A stretch of DNA of 64,000 nt from Hysterangium stoloniferum (GCA_015178975.1 WHVD01000051.1:513892-577891); one strand, 5' to 3'; positions 47,533-59,026 are shown, numbered from the stretch's first letter. Program-made: numbers and translations. The notes: a model not told the origin generated them from the letters alone.

Positions 47533-48447
47533 CAGTTTTAAATTATGACAGTGTATATCTTTAGAGTCTCGGTGAACTTTTCCCGCTTGGTCCTCCTCTC
47601 AACCCCTTAAGGCAGATTAGGCAGATTCGACAGTCGCAATTACTTCCTGCGAACTCGCGTGAAAAGCTTATCCATGCGTCCTAAACAGTGTCCATATACT
47701 CTCACACGCTAGGTTACGCGCAACAGTCCATGGTGGTAACAGAGAGCTCCTTGATCACTGCCACTTGATAATTAATCTTAATTACACCACCTGTCAAGTG
47801 GAGATCTAACGTCTGATCGAAACTGATGGGACATAAGATGCGCTCATTAGTTGTCAAGTTTTGGCTTCCCATCATGTAACCTATATTGATGATTGGCTAT
47901 CCATCTGTGTCATGTAAATATAAGTTTAGATGCAACAGACACTAGTAACTATACATGCTCCATCACACATTTGAACATACTTTTGGACTCAGTTGACAAG
48001 AGAAGACTACTACTTCGGGAATCGGAGTGGTCAAGATGCATACTAAATTTCCTTTACATTTCTCGTCAATATCAATGCATGTCCCTCCGCATAGAGGAAT
48101 AGACAAGACAGTTAAGCGCGAGGTGACTGTGGCATTATCATTTATCAGCCATATGCCATTTGTGCAAGCAGTCCATAAGACGCATAGGGTGGAGACGGTG
48201 GAATTGGCAATATAGTTACAGGGAGATTATACGGAAAATGTTGAGAAATGTCGCCAGGAACCCATGAGAGGAAAAGGATATAAAGAAAAGGATATAAGGA
48301 AAAGTACATGAAAGATCTATATCCAGGGCAGGCGGGGGCTGGGGGAATGAGTAGAGTCAAAACATAAGTGATAAATATGTCAAAGGTCCTGGCGCACAAG
48401 GAGCGATGTCAGATTTAATGGGGAGTAAAAACAATACAATATATACC
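47533..48447. other. Convergent intergenic spacer
   Basis: The 3' flanks of the MYND gene (+) and the DUF7729 gene (-). Short frames at 47893-48102 and 48145-48399 show nothing recognisable. Confidence 0.45.
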
Positions 48448-49680
48448 TTATTGTATCCACCAACTGGCGGTCAAGCCCACCATAAGACCCGCCAAGTGGA
48501 GATTGTAACGCATCGCGGAACTTGTTTTAGTTACACTGACACTAGCAAATGTTCCTCCGCATTGTGCAACGGCGAGATGAGCCGCGGCAGGATATGTCTT
48601 GCTAAGGACAGGTAATGACTGCAGTTGAGTATCGGTTGAGCTTGAATTGCCCGAAAAATTCCCAATACTGGTGGTTTGATTTGAGCCTGCGCTGACATAT
48701 GCTGCATATACGGCCAGCAAACTCTGCAGGCACGGTGTGCAGCTCAGTCTTACGCCATCTGGTACTGGCGTCCCTAGGGGGAGTGCATAGACATAGATGT
48801 CGGCAGGACTGGTTTGACCTAATGCCTCGATATAGCAGTATTGATTGGTGGAACTATCTGGGAGGCAGGCAGCTACGCGCATGGCTACATAGCTCTGAAA
48901 ACCAATTTGTGCCTGGAGAACAACAGGGTTTTGCGCTGCGATGTCCGCTGCACAATCACTGTTGAGTTGGGAGAGATAATTGTTCATGGTACGCTCGCAG
49001 GTGTCCGTACTTGGGACAGTGTTGCAAGTGCCTGCGATTACATTATTAAAGAGGGTGATGTTACGCTGAGCTGTGAGGAAGGCAGAGGATGCATTAAGGA
49101 GGAAAGAAACGGCACGACATTGACGGAAGTCTTCTGCTTGGAGAAACTGCGTAAAAAACATTGAACAGCCGTTAGTCGAAAAATTGGCGGAGAGGCTTGC
49201 ATCGAAGGGCTGAGGGAAAGGTATGGGAGGCTGCACAACTTTGGGGATAGTAGGTAAACCGGCACTAGGAACCGGCGCAGAGGGAGTTCCGGCGCTGGGA
49301 TCCACGGGCAATCCTGTAGAGGCAGGTACGTCGAGTGTGGTAACCAAACCCTGTGGGTCACGTTTCTGCAGTAGTTGAGGGAGAAATTCAATGGGACCAA
49401 GGCGCATGATATGCCGGAGTGAGGCGGACAGAATTAAAGTTGCAGGTAAAAGTGCAACTAGTAATAAAATCCGTCGTCCTATCCGCTTCTTAACCTCAGG
49501 AGGGGCTGTCCGAGAGACCCCAGCCTCTGGACTATGAGGCCGTTTTGGTGACGATTCATCCGTGCGAGGGAAACGGTGGTCTGATTGAACTTCCGGCGTC
49601 GAAATGAACAGCGATGGAGGGGGGACAGATGGATCATTTGACGCAGTAAGGGGGCGTGGGGAAGGAGGGGGAGTGAACAT
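48448..49680 (-). CDS. DUF7729-domain membrane/cell-wall protein
   Basis: Intronless frame; ATG 49680 gives MFTPPPSPRPL. The frame is open a further 20 codons upstream but only with a TTG start. The layout is a Pro-rich cytosolic head, a basic stop (VKKRIGRR), one membrane helix at about residues 70-86 (ILLLVALLPATLILSASL), a Pro-rich linker, then a Cys-rich domain: GCSMFFTQFLQAEDFRQCRA, GTCNTVPSTDTCERTMNNYL, DCAADIAAQNPVVLQA, CLPDSSTNQYCYIEAL, YVYALPLGTPVPDGVRLSC and a final hydrophobic C-terminus (LHLAGLMVGLTASWW), possibly a GPI signal. This Cys pattern matches the fungal DUF7729 family, whose function is unknown. Several N-x-S/T sites support an extracellular domain. Probably a type II surface protein. 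Confidence 0.75.
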   Translation of the reverse strand: MFTPPPSPRPLTASNDPSVPPPSLFISTPEVQSDHRFPRTDESSPKRPHSPEAGVSRTAPPEVKKRIGRRILLLVALLPATLILSASLRHIMRLGPIEFLPQLLQKRDPQGLVTTLDVPASTGLPVDPSAGTPSAPVPSAGLPTIPKVVQPPIPFPQPFDASLSANFSTNGCSMFFTQFLQAEDFRQCRAVSFLLNASSAFLTAQRNITLFNNVIAGTCNTVPSTDTCERTMNNYLSQLNSDCAADIAAQNPVVLQAQIGFQSYVAMRVAACLPDSSTNQYCYIEALGQTSPADIYVYALPLGTPVPDGVRLSCTPCLQSLLAVYAAYVSAGSNQTTSIGNFSGNSSSTDTQLQSLPVLSKTYPAAAHLAVAQCGGTFASVSVTKTSSAMRYNLHLAGLMVGLTASWWIQ

Positions 49681-50016
49681 TAGTTGAAAAAGAGTGGCAG
49701 CGAGGTCAATGCCTGTATAAACGTTTAAAGCATGAGCCAACTGGAATTTTTATAAGGAATTTATGAATAAATAACAAACCTCTATAAACAAAGGAGGGTG
49801 ATGAACAGGACGAAGGCCTATAGGTGTAAGGACTGGCACGCCTGTGAACACCCTTTTACAGGACATCATCCTATCTAGTCTCCAAGCGCTCGGTTGATCT
49901 TGCCGCACGTTCTAGGCCCTATTGCTTCATCTTTTGAACTCCGCATCGCATGGCAAATTCGATCACATCCCTCTAACCTATGACATCGGATCCGCAAGGC
50001 AACTGACATACTCAAC

Positions 50017-50363
50017 ATGCGTCAATCAGCAGTGAATGTTATTGCTGCGATATTCATCCTTTTCTCTGAGGAACTTTCCCTTCAAGAAGATATGTAAGTC
50101 GGGGTAAGAACGAGTTTTAGGCCTTTTAGACCAACTACCGAGGAAACCTTAACCTAATTTTGGATGTTCCATTCACATAGTAGTTTTATAAATAGCCTCA
50201 CTTTTGATTCAGCCTTTTCATCTGGACATTTCTTCCAGGCCAGATTCTCGAAAAATTCGCGTGTGGTGGATTTAGCAAAGCAGGATACATGTGAGGTATG
50301 TTGTGCAAGTAGTGAGCAAATAATTTTCTTTATCTATAGGCGTCTTGTTTTGTTTTTATGTAG
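50017..50363 (+). CDS. Candidate small secreted protein (low confidence)
   Basis: Three putative exons: 50017-50093, 50181-50295 and 50340-50363. They give a protein of about 70 residues with a hydrophobic N-terminus (MRQSAVNVIAAIFILFS) and a body with DSAFSSGHFFQARFSKNSR, ending CEASCFVFM. Splice phases fit, but there is no homology I recognise and the gene is tiny, so chance is a real alternative. It is divergent from the DUF7729 gene. Confidence 0.25.
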
Positions 50364-52149
50364 CCATGCTGTTTACCTTCACAACCCTAAAATATTGCAC
50401 GACTACGGAGAGTAAGGTAGAGATCACTAGCCTCGCAATCATCTTTACAATGTTCATGGATACTATTCCTAAAGCAACTACTTGCTAATTAAGTAACCAA
50501 GTTCCATACTTGGGGAGTCCTGCAGAAGATCGAGACACGTTATGAACGTTTTAATTTCGGAGACAAAATCAAAATCTGGGGTCCTTAGGGTGAAAATATG
50601 AGCTTGCGAAGTGTGAGTGCGCAGTGATTCGGGGGGATTTTTGAAATTTTGGGGCCTAGCAACAGTACTCGGGCAATGTTTTGGGGTTATGATCATAGTT
50701 TTCCGGTAGGTTTCATTGCGACGAAACTCAGTTTGGCAAGTAGATGTCGGACAATAATGCAAGAAACAGCTGTTCCTCTGAGCAACCAAATTTGAATTAT
50801 TTTTAGTAGGATTATGTAGGGCGAAATACAGGATTTTCAACGCCGGTCTCAATAGAGATTATCCAGGGTTTTATCTGTCAGCACTCGCTACATGTACATA
50901 AGAGGAGACAAATAATGAGTTCAATAGATTGGGAAGAATCGCGATGGCTGCGTACCAACACTTCTTCCGTTGTTCACAATCTGTAGTACTTTCTTGGGAG
51001 AGTGGCCAGTATTTACCTTTCCATTCCCGAGAGAACACGTCTACCATTCCTAAAATGCCATTCGTTTAATTGAGCCTGCACGTTGACTATAGAAGTTGAG
51101 ACGATTTTTTTGGAGTCCCCTGGTAACTTTGGTCTACTAAAAACAACAGTGAGTTTCTGCCAGTGCCTCCAGCCTCCAGCCTCTATACCTTGTTCTAACA
51201 GATATATTTGTTTGGGTAGGGAAATGTTGGTTGTTTGAACCGATGTATGAAGTAAACTTCACCATAACTTGGAACAAATTAAGGAATAAGAAATAAGCTA
51301 CGCTTCATTAGACCGTGTCAGTACACCTGTGTCACGTTTCCACAAACATTTTTCTGTCACTCAAGGAGGAACATGAAGAAGATATCAACCCATCAGCACG
51401 CCGGGAATTCGAAAACGAACCGACCACATGCATTTCCGTACTCTGAACTAATCCTTGTAAATAAAATCAGTCAACCTGAACGATGGCCTGATGATGATTA
51501 CGTGGGATCAATAGTCAAATATGTAGCAGAGGGGAGATTTCTGCAAAGGACTGCTCGTCGTTCCGGTCATCGATATCCGACGGATCAAATGTAATATTTT
51601 GATCCGATCGTTTCCTTCCCCCCAAAAAATAATTAGTGAATCGCCGTAGATAATACAAGCACAAACTCTAAGTAATTAGGGGTATATATATATATATATA
51701 AATTAAGGTGCTAGAAAGACTTATGATACATAATGCAATGATATTTAAAGGGCTATCTTAGAATGATCGTAAAATGAGTACCAATAAGATAATGTTGGAG
51801 GAGAATTAGATGCAACAGAAAGCTTTGGTGGGATGAGGCAGGAGACAACGATTCTAAATCTGCCGTTCATTTATCATGTGATGATATGGGAGTATTCTCT
51901 TGCGACGGAAGAAACCCATTTTTGGTTCTCCAGCAGTAGTCGAAACTCCCCGCGTCTCCAATGCAGAACCTGAACTAGGCGGATGAGGTAGTTCGTCAAT
52001 GATCTTTACAAGAGCCCGTTCTAGTGGATGTGGTATTGGGGTTAGTTTAAATACAGCTTGTGCATATTTAGTTGAGGGGGGGTGAAGTACATTACAGAGA
52101 GAAATTCAAACAGAGAAAATGAACAAATATATAAGCCGAGCTGTATTCA
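50364..52149. other. Intergenic region, no supported gene
   Basis: AT-rich with small open frames (for example 51373-51594 +, 50478-50852 -) lacking recognisable domains. A (TA)n run of about 18 bp lies at 51683-51700. Confidence 0.4.
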
Positions 52150-52740
52150 GCTCAACAGAGTCCGAGTATGTGGGGCGTGCGGTGCTTGGATTTACTCTTC
52201 TGGTATCGCGGTGTCTCAACCATTGCGCGTAGTCGTCCTGTGTTGGCTACATATCGCAAGAAGTACACCACTGATTCAGCGTTCCACAGTAGCTTGGGTA
52301 AAGAGTTTCCGTCCACGGGTAGTCCGCCGATGAGTCCCCCGCGCTGGGCCCGGTAAGCCGGGCACAACACCACGCAGCGATACACCGACTATACCGCCCC
52401 GCTGCATGCCGGACATATCGGCGAGGCCACCTGCTTGAAACGGAAGAGGTTTCTGTTTAAAGGAATGTGCCGGCTGCAATCCTTCCCACATCTTCCGGAA
52501 CTTTGACGAGGGCCTGTTGTGGTCAATACATGTGGTCCTGACCGCCGCCTCTTTTGCAAGCTTGTCGGCCTTCTCGTTGCCTGCCACGCCCAGCTGTCTT
52601 GGGATGCGATTGCATCCACATGTTTCATGTTCAGTTCCTGCAAATTGAGTTGTGATATATCTGACAGATAGTGGGCCGGCTTTGGTTTGTGTTGTCAAGC
52701 GTAGTCAAAGCCGCTTGGTATCTGCGCTCTTATCGTTTAT
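52150..52740 (-). pseudogene. 3' fragment of a non-LTR retrotransposon (RNase H and C-terminal zinc-finger region)
   Basis: Read on the minus strand across at least two frameshifts: an RNase H end (GVAGNEKADKLAKEAA), then FRFKQVASPICPACSGAV, RCVVLCPAYRAQR and LPKLLWNAESVVYFLRYVA. This order (RNase H, CxxC...H/C knuckle, LL..LRY tail) is typical of the C-terminus of fungal LINE-like polyproteins. The RT domain and 5' part are absent, consistent with 5' truncation; frameshifts show it is dead. Confidence 0.65.
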
Positions 52741-52950
52741 GCTTCAGCAGTTCTTTGAACTAATAATAAGTTCACCAAGTATTGAAGTATAAAAAGTAGT
52801 ACAGTGTGCTTTAAGCATAAGGTAAGTGATGGAATATGTATGATAATCATCTTCTTGCCAGGGATGAACCTAGCTTCAATATTATAATTTCTCAGTCTGA
52901 TGATGAGCCTCTGGGTAGGATAAATTCAAAATGATGTGGTCTGCGCTCTA

Positions 52951-52951
<1 letters not shown>

Positions 52952-53002
<51 letters not shown>

Positions 53003-53003
53003 T
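52952..53003. repeat. (TTA)n microsatellite
   Basis: About 17 uninterrupted TTA/ATT units. It lies about 210 bp from the non-LTR fragment on the side of its 5' end as read on the minus strand. Confidence 0.95.
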
Positions 53004-55430
53004 TGTGGAGCTTTAAGGGGCAGGATGTGTTCGGCACAGCCGTTTCTCCTCCCCAGCTGGGGTCATTGGTTCTTGTCAAGGATTTTGTTACATTAGAACT
53101 TAAGAGGAAAGGTGGGGAGAGGAGGGGGAAGTTTTGTACAGCAGAGGGCATGTACAGAGCCACGGCGCAGAGGCGCCAGTGTGAGACTCAAGCAGGTGGG
53201 CACAGGGAGGTCCCACCTACTAATACTCACTAAAACCCCGGAAACGTCCCCAGCTTTATGCTGTTCAGTTGGCCAAGTCGAAGTACCTTTTTCCATGTCT
53301 CATTCACATCACTCCTTGTGAGGGACAGGCTTCTAACTCTTGTAAATATCCTTATGATATCCAACTAATCTTTAAGTCAATTTTTTCTTATATTTTTAGT
53401 GTATTTTCAACTATTTACATTTTCAGGATATATCATGTATATATTGACAGAAATAGTCAAATAGTCATACTTGTATGTACTGTGGGCACTATAGGTACCA
53501 AGAGACCTTTTGCCCCTAACCTTGACCCACTATGTGATGTTCAAGATTGGTGGCCTGTCTCTGTGATCCTATTGACCCTTTATAGTTACATAACTTAGTA
53601 TTTCCCTTATTCTTAATCATATACTATAATCAAGGGACTCATAAGGAGGATATCTGAAAACTATTAAGTGTATCAAATTTTAATATACATATGCTATATG
53701 TCATTCAAACATCTGGGATTTGATTCAAACATGATTTGGATTTTCAAACTTTGGGAATTTTTAAAACTTATTTGTATATTATGAAACAAAGCATCTTTCA
53801 GGAGCTGAATAGATCATGAAAGAGTTTAGTAGATTAAAACATTTAAACATTTAAAAAGCATATCCTTTCAAATGGTCCATTTCATGCATGTGTATGTATG
53901 TATGTCATTGACATCTCTGAATACATATGTATTACATTGGAATGGGTCTGTCAATCTGAACAGATTTCTACTTGATTCGACATACCCAGAATACAGTATA
54001 CATATAGGTGGTTTCACTTAATAAAGAAAGCCATAGGATGAAAAATCTCCAATGACATCTCACATATTTTACTGGAAAATAACTACAGTTTAGCTTTTAA
54101 AAAACAAATTACCAACAAAAATATTAGCAAGTATTTACATAACTTGGAAAACTATATACAATAGGTTCTATTAATTGACTCTGAATTGTTTAGAATGTAA
54201 CATGGAGAATTATTTCTAATAGTTTCAGAATAGATACCACTATTTAAAGATGAAGTTTTGTAGCAATAGTGCTTTGATTAGTAAACATTTAATATTATAA
54301 TGATTACAGACAACCTCTTAAGCTTAATATTCTGAATCTCTCCTCTTCAATAACATGTCACCTAATTCCTCAACCCTCATCTACAGTATAAGGATATCTA
54401 GTCTCAAGCTACTTAGTAGCATCAACAATACAGTTAAGGAAGCCAGTACTAGCTGTTGACTGTGGAAGGTAATTGTTCAGGCACTGATACAGTTACTACT
54501 TTCATACTGAGGTATGAGAGTAGGATGGCACTAAGAGTAGAATGGGGGTGACTGACTGTATGTACTTGTTGTACATTGAGCAGTTCCTATAAGCTGACTG
54601 CTAGAGGAGAAACTGGCACTCCCAGTGTTTGTTCCAGATACTTTGTGTTAGGATCTATTTCCAGATAGTATTACTATGCTCTGTTCCCAGATACTTCAAT
54701 CTTCTGTAACTTCCCAATACAATTTCCATCCATGGAACATTTCTAGTTTCTGGACTTCCAAACCTCATCCTTGTTCTGTATTTGGTAACTTGTCCATTGA
54801 CAAGTATTTATTCATCTACTTGTTGTGTTCCTATTTTGGAATCTTCATCCTAATCTGTCTTATTGTAATCCTAGTTTGTAGTGATAACATCTACTGTACA
54901 TATATAGTCTTCCATAGTGTTATGACTGGAAAACCTGCCAGTCTCCAGGCACCAGTTTACAGCATATATGTGCCCAACTCTCTGTAATGCAGGAATGATG
55001 CACTGGACTCTGCCTGGACATTCTGGATCCCCTTGTTCTCAATCCAGCTTTGCTGGTTGACATCTGGTTTTAGTTTGTCCCTGTTTAGTTTGTAATCTGG
55101 TTTATTGTCTTTTTGTATTCCCAATGTCTTTTTGTATGTCTGAATAAGTAGTACGGTGGTCTACAAATCTATATAGGCAAGTAGCTATCTGTACTTTACA
55201 ATCCAATTGGAATATCGACTTACATAGTTTCTACTCATCCACGTATTCTCAGAACCCATAGGTTTCCCATTCACTCCTGTTTGAAGTTGGACACCATGAT
55301 CTACAAGGGTGCAGCACATAAGCTGAAACTGCATCCTTCCCAGAACTTCTGCAGGTTTCTCCAGAAACCCACCTGTGAGCCCTGAGCTTAACACATAGTC
55401 ATGTACTTACCCCTCAGTTTTAATCTTGAA

Positions 55431-55575
55431 TTAGTTTGTATCTCAACTTAGTTTGTATCTCAACTTAGTTTGTATCTCAACTTAGTTTGTATCTCAACTT
55501 AGTTTGTATCTCAACTTAGTTTGTATCTCAACTTAGTTTGTATCTCAACTTAGTTTGTATCTCAACTTAGTTTAT
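55431..55575. repeat. 17-bp tandem repeat, about 8 units
   Basis: The unit TCTCAACTTAGTTTGTA is repeated eight times almost without change, starting at 55441, with a degenerate unit on each side. It lies inside the CpG-poor retrotransposon block and there are no spacers. Confidence 0.95.
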
Positions 55576-56039
55576 ACTCTGGTAATAATCTGATACTCTC
55601 GAGACTAATCCCTGGAAACTCCCAGACTAGTTCTCTGGAACTCCATGGACACATTCTGGGGAAGTGTCCAGAATATCTACCAGAAATTCTGCCCAGAGAT
55701 CTGGAACTTAACACAGGGGCAAGTTACTAGGGAGATACTTAGTTGATTTTTTGATCGGATTGTATGTACAGATAGCTACTTGACTATATAGACTTATAGA
55801 CTATTGTACTACTGATTCAGAGATACAAAAAGACATAACAGGCATACAATAAAACAATAAACCAGATGTCAAATGGATTTGGAAACAAAGGGCAGACTGA
55901 ACCAGATATCAAATGGGCAAGGATGGATTGAGAACAAGGGGGTCCAGAATGTCTGGTTGGGGTCTGATGAGTGGTTCATATGGTATAGAGTTGAATACCT
56001 ATAGGATGGGTTCTGGGTTCCAGTGGGTTTCCCAGTCCT

Positions 56040-56318
56040 AACAGTACCAGGTGGCAGTGGCCAGGGAGAAGGAGGCCATGGAGAAAGAGGTGGAGGAGAA
56101 AAGAAAAAGGGAAGAGGAGGCAGCCCAGGTTGCTACAGAGCACACCAAGGCAGCCACAATAGCTACAGGAAAGGTAAGTTGGAACATTTGTTTTCAAGTT
56201 CTCACTAACAGTTTCCCAATAGTGCAAAGCAGTTGAAGTCAAGTCAAAGTCTGAGGGTGAGCCAGAGACACCCCATAAGGTAAGTGGGTAGCCCACAGAA
56301 GGTGACAGGACTGACTGT
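56040..56318 (+). pseudogene. Retroelement coiled-coil ORF, copy 1 (interrupted)
   Basis: Exon reading YQVAVAREKEAMEKEVEEKR to ATEHTKAATIATGK, a GTAAGT intron, then CKAVEVKSKSEGEPETPHK and another GTAAGT donor. The following intron is interrupted at 56316 by an LTR-like sequence (TGTTAGGACC). It matches the copy at 58130-58675 exon for exon. These Glu/Lys/Ala-rich coiled-coil proteins with a Cys cluster accompany Agaricomycete retroelements; I infer a gag-like or host-derived role. Confidence 0.55.
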
Positions 56319-56774
56319 TAGGACCAGGAAACCTGCTGGGACCCAGAACTCACTCCATAAGTATTTGACCCTCTATATTGCATGAACCAACCACTGGACT
56401 CTGCCCAGACATTCTGGACCCTTTGTTCCAAATCCATCTTTGCCCATTTGACACCTGGTTTATTGTGTTATTGTACTCTTGTTATGTCTTTGTGTATGTC
56501 TGTTTTAGTAGTACAATAATCTACTAGTCTATATAGCCAAGTAGTTAATTGTACATACAATTTCATTGGAATATTGACTTAGTTTCTACTTGTCTTTTGT
56601 CCCTTGCGTATTCTCAGAATTCATGGGTTTCCTGTCACTCCTGTCTGAAGTTGGACAATGTGACCTTGCAAGGACACAGCACATAAGCTGAAGCCAATTC
56701 CTTTCCTGGAACTTTTGTGGGTTTCCCCTGGAGACCCACCCATGAGCCCCACACTTAACACTGACTTATCATTG

Positions 56775-57200
56775 ACAGAAGCACCCTTGTGAGATCGTGT
56801 CGTCCAATTTCAGACCAGTGGACGGGAATCCCGGGGAGTCTGGGAGTAGTTGGTGGGTTGAGAGGTCAGAGGGTTGACTGTGGGAATTCTGCAGAGATCG
56901 AGAGGTTGGGCGGTAATGAGTCAGAGGTCAAGTGATAGATGGGTTGGAGCCTGTGGGCTCCGATGAGGTAAATAGCGGTGTGTTTCAAAGAGGAGATTAG
57001 AGCAGAAAATATACTGAGATTACTGGGGGGAATCTAAGCTGATTTTCTGACTGGATTGAATGTACAACATCTGCCAGACTATATAGACTGTGGAATGTAT
57101 AACATACCAAATCCAGTAATAATGAAATCTAAACTAGTAAACATGAAATGAGATAAGTAAACACCAAATTTGGTGTTAGGAATGGAACAGAGTGGAGCAG
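56775..57200 (+). repeat. Dispersed repeat, copy 2 (partner at 25310-25745)
   Basis: It shares near-identical stretches with the first copy, including GAATCTAAGCTGATTTTCTGACTGGATTG and AACACCAAATTTGGTGTTAGGAA. See the partner entry for details. Confidence 0.85.
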
Positions 57201-57209
57201 ATGTCACGA

Positions 57210-57606
57210 ATCAATTATTCTTTGATATAGTCGAATAACATTCTACTGATCGAACTCGAAAGCCTCATTCGACGAAGTATATATTCGCCCTGTCGATGAA
57301 GTAAGAGGCTATTACCAGTCGCAAGAACTCATGGAAGTATTTGTCGAAGAAGTTACGACAAGTTAGATTACTAGTATCACTAATTTACAGATATTTCGAC
57401 TGACTTCCCTCACTCCTTTCATAGCCCTTTTATGCTTTTCTTCGTATTGTTATGACTATGTTATGAACTAATAATGAAATCATACATGACGTCAAAATGA
57501 AACATGTCAAAAGAGATTCGATGTTGTCGAATAATGTTTGGGTTTTGTCGAGTTGAATTCGATGAGTCAAAGAGTTGTCAAAAGTTACCTTTGAATATTT
57601 GTGACA
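57210..57606. mobile_element. Putative small nested insertion (MITE-like)
   Basis: Compared with the homologous repeat at 25724-26095, about 390 bp of unrelated sequence is inserted here. It is richer in CpG (many TCGA/CGAA) than its host repeat, and its ends read TGTCACGAAT...ATATTTGTGACA, near-inverted TGTCAC/GTGACA termini. The right GTGACA may belong to the host repeat, so the border is uncertain. No coding capacity. Confidence 0.4.
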
Positions 57607-58129
57607 GGTCGTTAGACCATAATGGGAATGGGGCGGAAGCAGAGTCCGAATTGTGACAGGTCATTTGACCATAATGGGAATGGGGCTCAGTTAGAGAGCT
57701 GTCGGGTATTCTGAGAGGAGTCCAGTGACTGGTACAGGGTTGGAGATAGACAGGTGCAGGTTCTGGCAGGTATTCCAGTGACTGATACATGAAGTGACGA
57801 AGGTCGAGCATGGGCAGGTCTGACATTCGGAGTCTAGTGGGTATTCTGGTAAACTGATAACTGGTGCATGTAGGGTGCAGGTGCATATAGGGTAGTGCCC
57901 AGAGTCTGGGGGGTTTTCTGGTCATAACAGTACCCTCCCTTTATGCTGAAGTCCCAAAGAGGCTCTAGAACTTGATAAGGTTTGTTGGTTATGTGCATGT
58001 GTCAGAGAGTCATACTGTATCAGTTACATGTATGTGTCAAAGAGTCATATGATCTGGAAGGTAAGGTTCAGATGTGACAAGCCTATATAAAAATTGAAAA
58101 AATAAAAATTTCTTCTTCTTTATTATCCC

Positions 58130-58675
58130 CATCATCAAATGGGTCCAAAGCCAACACCTCGCAGACTGATGCCCTCTGCCGGGCCCTCCACAGGCTCCAC
58201 TCACTGCTGCCCAAATCTTGGTGCAGTGGGACAAGCAGTGTCAATGAAGGGAGGAGGTGGAAAAACAGGCCAAACAGGCTGAGGAGGACTTGGATAAGGA
58301 GGTACCAGGTGGCACTAGTTGCTGAGAGAGAGGCTGAAGAGCAGAGGAAGAAAGATGAGGAGGAGGCACAGGTTGCCACGGAACATGCCAAAGCAGCTGC
58401 AGAGAGAGCCACGGTTGCCATGGGAAAGGTAAGTCCCAATAATTTGCGTAGTCGGTTTGGCTGACTCTGCTCTTAGAGCAAAGTGGTAGAGGCTGAGTCG
58501 GAGTCCAAGGAGGAGCTGGAGAGCCCCTCTAAAAGGTAAGTCTCAGGTTCATGGGATTTCTGGGGACTAACCACATCAACAGAAGGCAAGAAAAACACTC
58601 CCAGTCCACTTGGATGTGAAGAACAACCCATGGTGTTCCAGTTGTAATGACTGGAACACTGACTGCCATTGAAAG
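58130..58675 (+). pseudogene. Retroelement coiled-coil ORF with C-terminal Cys cluster, copy 2
   Basis: Exon 1: PLTAAQILVQWDKQCQ, TGA, REEVEKQAKQAEED...EAQVATEHAKAAAERATVAMGK; a GTAAGT intron; exon 2: SKVVEAESESKEELESPSK; intron; exon 3: KARKTLPVHLDVKNNPWCSSCN and CH before a TGA. The internal TGA fits a former CGA (Arg). The long coiled coil and Cys pairs resemble gag-like/Zn-cluster proteins of Agaricomycete retroelements. It lies directly upstream of the gypsy LTR at 58681, so it may belong to a different, older element. Confidence 0.5.
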
Positions 58676-58680
58676 TCCGG

Positions 58681-59026
58681 TGTTACGACTGGACAATCCC
58701 GCCGGACTCCTGGGACTAACCTGTTGTCAGGGGACAATCTTAAGTTTTCCATTTTCTCTGACTCTCCTTAATATAGTTTCATAAGTAAAGACTGAGAGGG
58801 GCACCTTGTTGTTATCACATTTTCAAACTCAGCTGCACCTTTAGTTAGTCACCTGCTAGCCGAGGATTCCTTAGACTTTTCTCTTCGGATTTCCTCTGCT
58901 AGGTAAGTAATATTGTATTCTACATGTATGTAATTAGACAGGTATAAACTCACTTCAGATTTCCTCTGCTAGGACCCCAACTCAGTCATAGTGCAAGTTA
59001 GTGCGGTCTAGAGAGTCGTCCTTACA
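58681..59026 (+). repeat. 5' LTR of the Ty3/gypsy element
   Basis: It begins TGTTACGACTGG and ends GTCCTTACA, giving TG...CA ends over 346 bp immediately before the gag region. It contains two TTTCCTCTGCTAGG repeats near 58897 and 58959. The matching 3' LTR would lie right of the window, so the boundaries rest on the ends alone. Confidence 0.6.

Larger units (their letters stand above)
53004..58680. repeat. CpG-poor retrotransposon-derived repeat block
   Basis: A long AT-rich, CpG-depleted region with sequences shared with 21.7-27.8 kb. It holds LTR-like starts (TGTTATGACTGGAAAACCTGCC at 54918, TGTTAGGACCAGGAAACCTGC at 56316), ACACATAAGCTGAA motifs near 55315 and 56681, a 17-bp tandem array and two copies of a coiled-coil retroelement ORF, listed separately. 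No intact gene. Confidence 0.75.

Noticed and set aside
48699..49164. Plus-strand frames opposite the DUF7729 gene
   Set aside because: They are shadows of the minus-strand coding sequence, with no domain or start context.
49681..49740. Longer N-terminus for the DUF7729 protein (from 49740)
   Set aside because: That frame would need a TTG start; ATG 49680 gives a natural Pro-rich N-terminus.
55431..55575. CRISPR-like array
   Set aside because: The units are contiguous 17-bp tandem repeats without spacers, in a eukaryotic genome.
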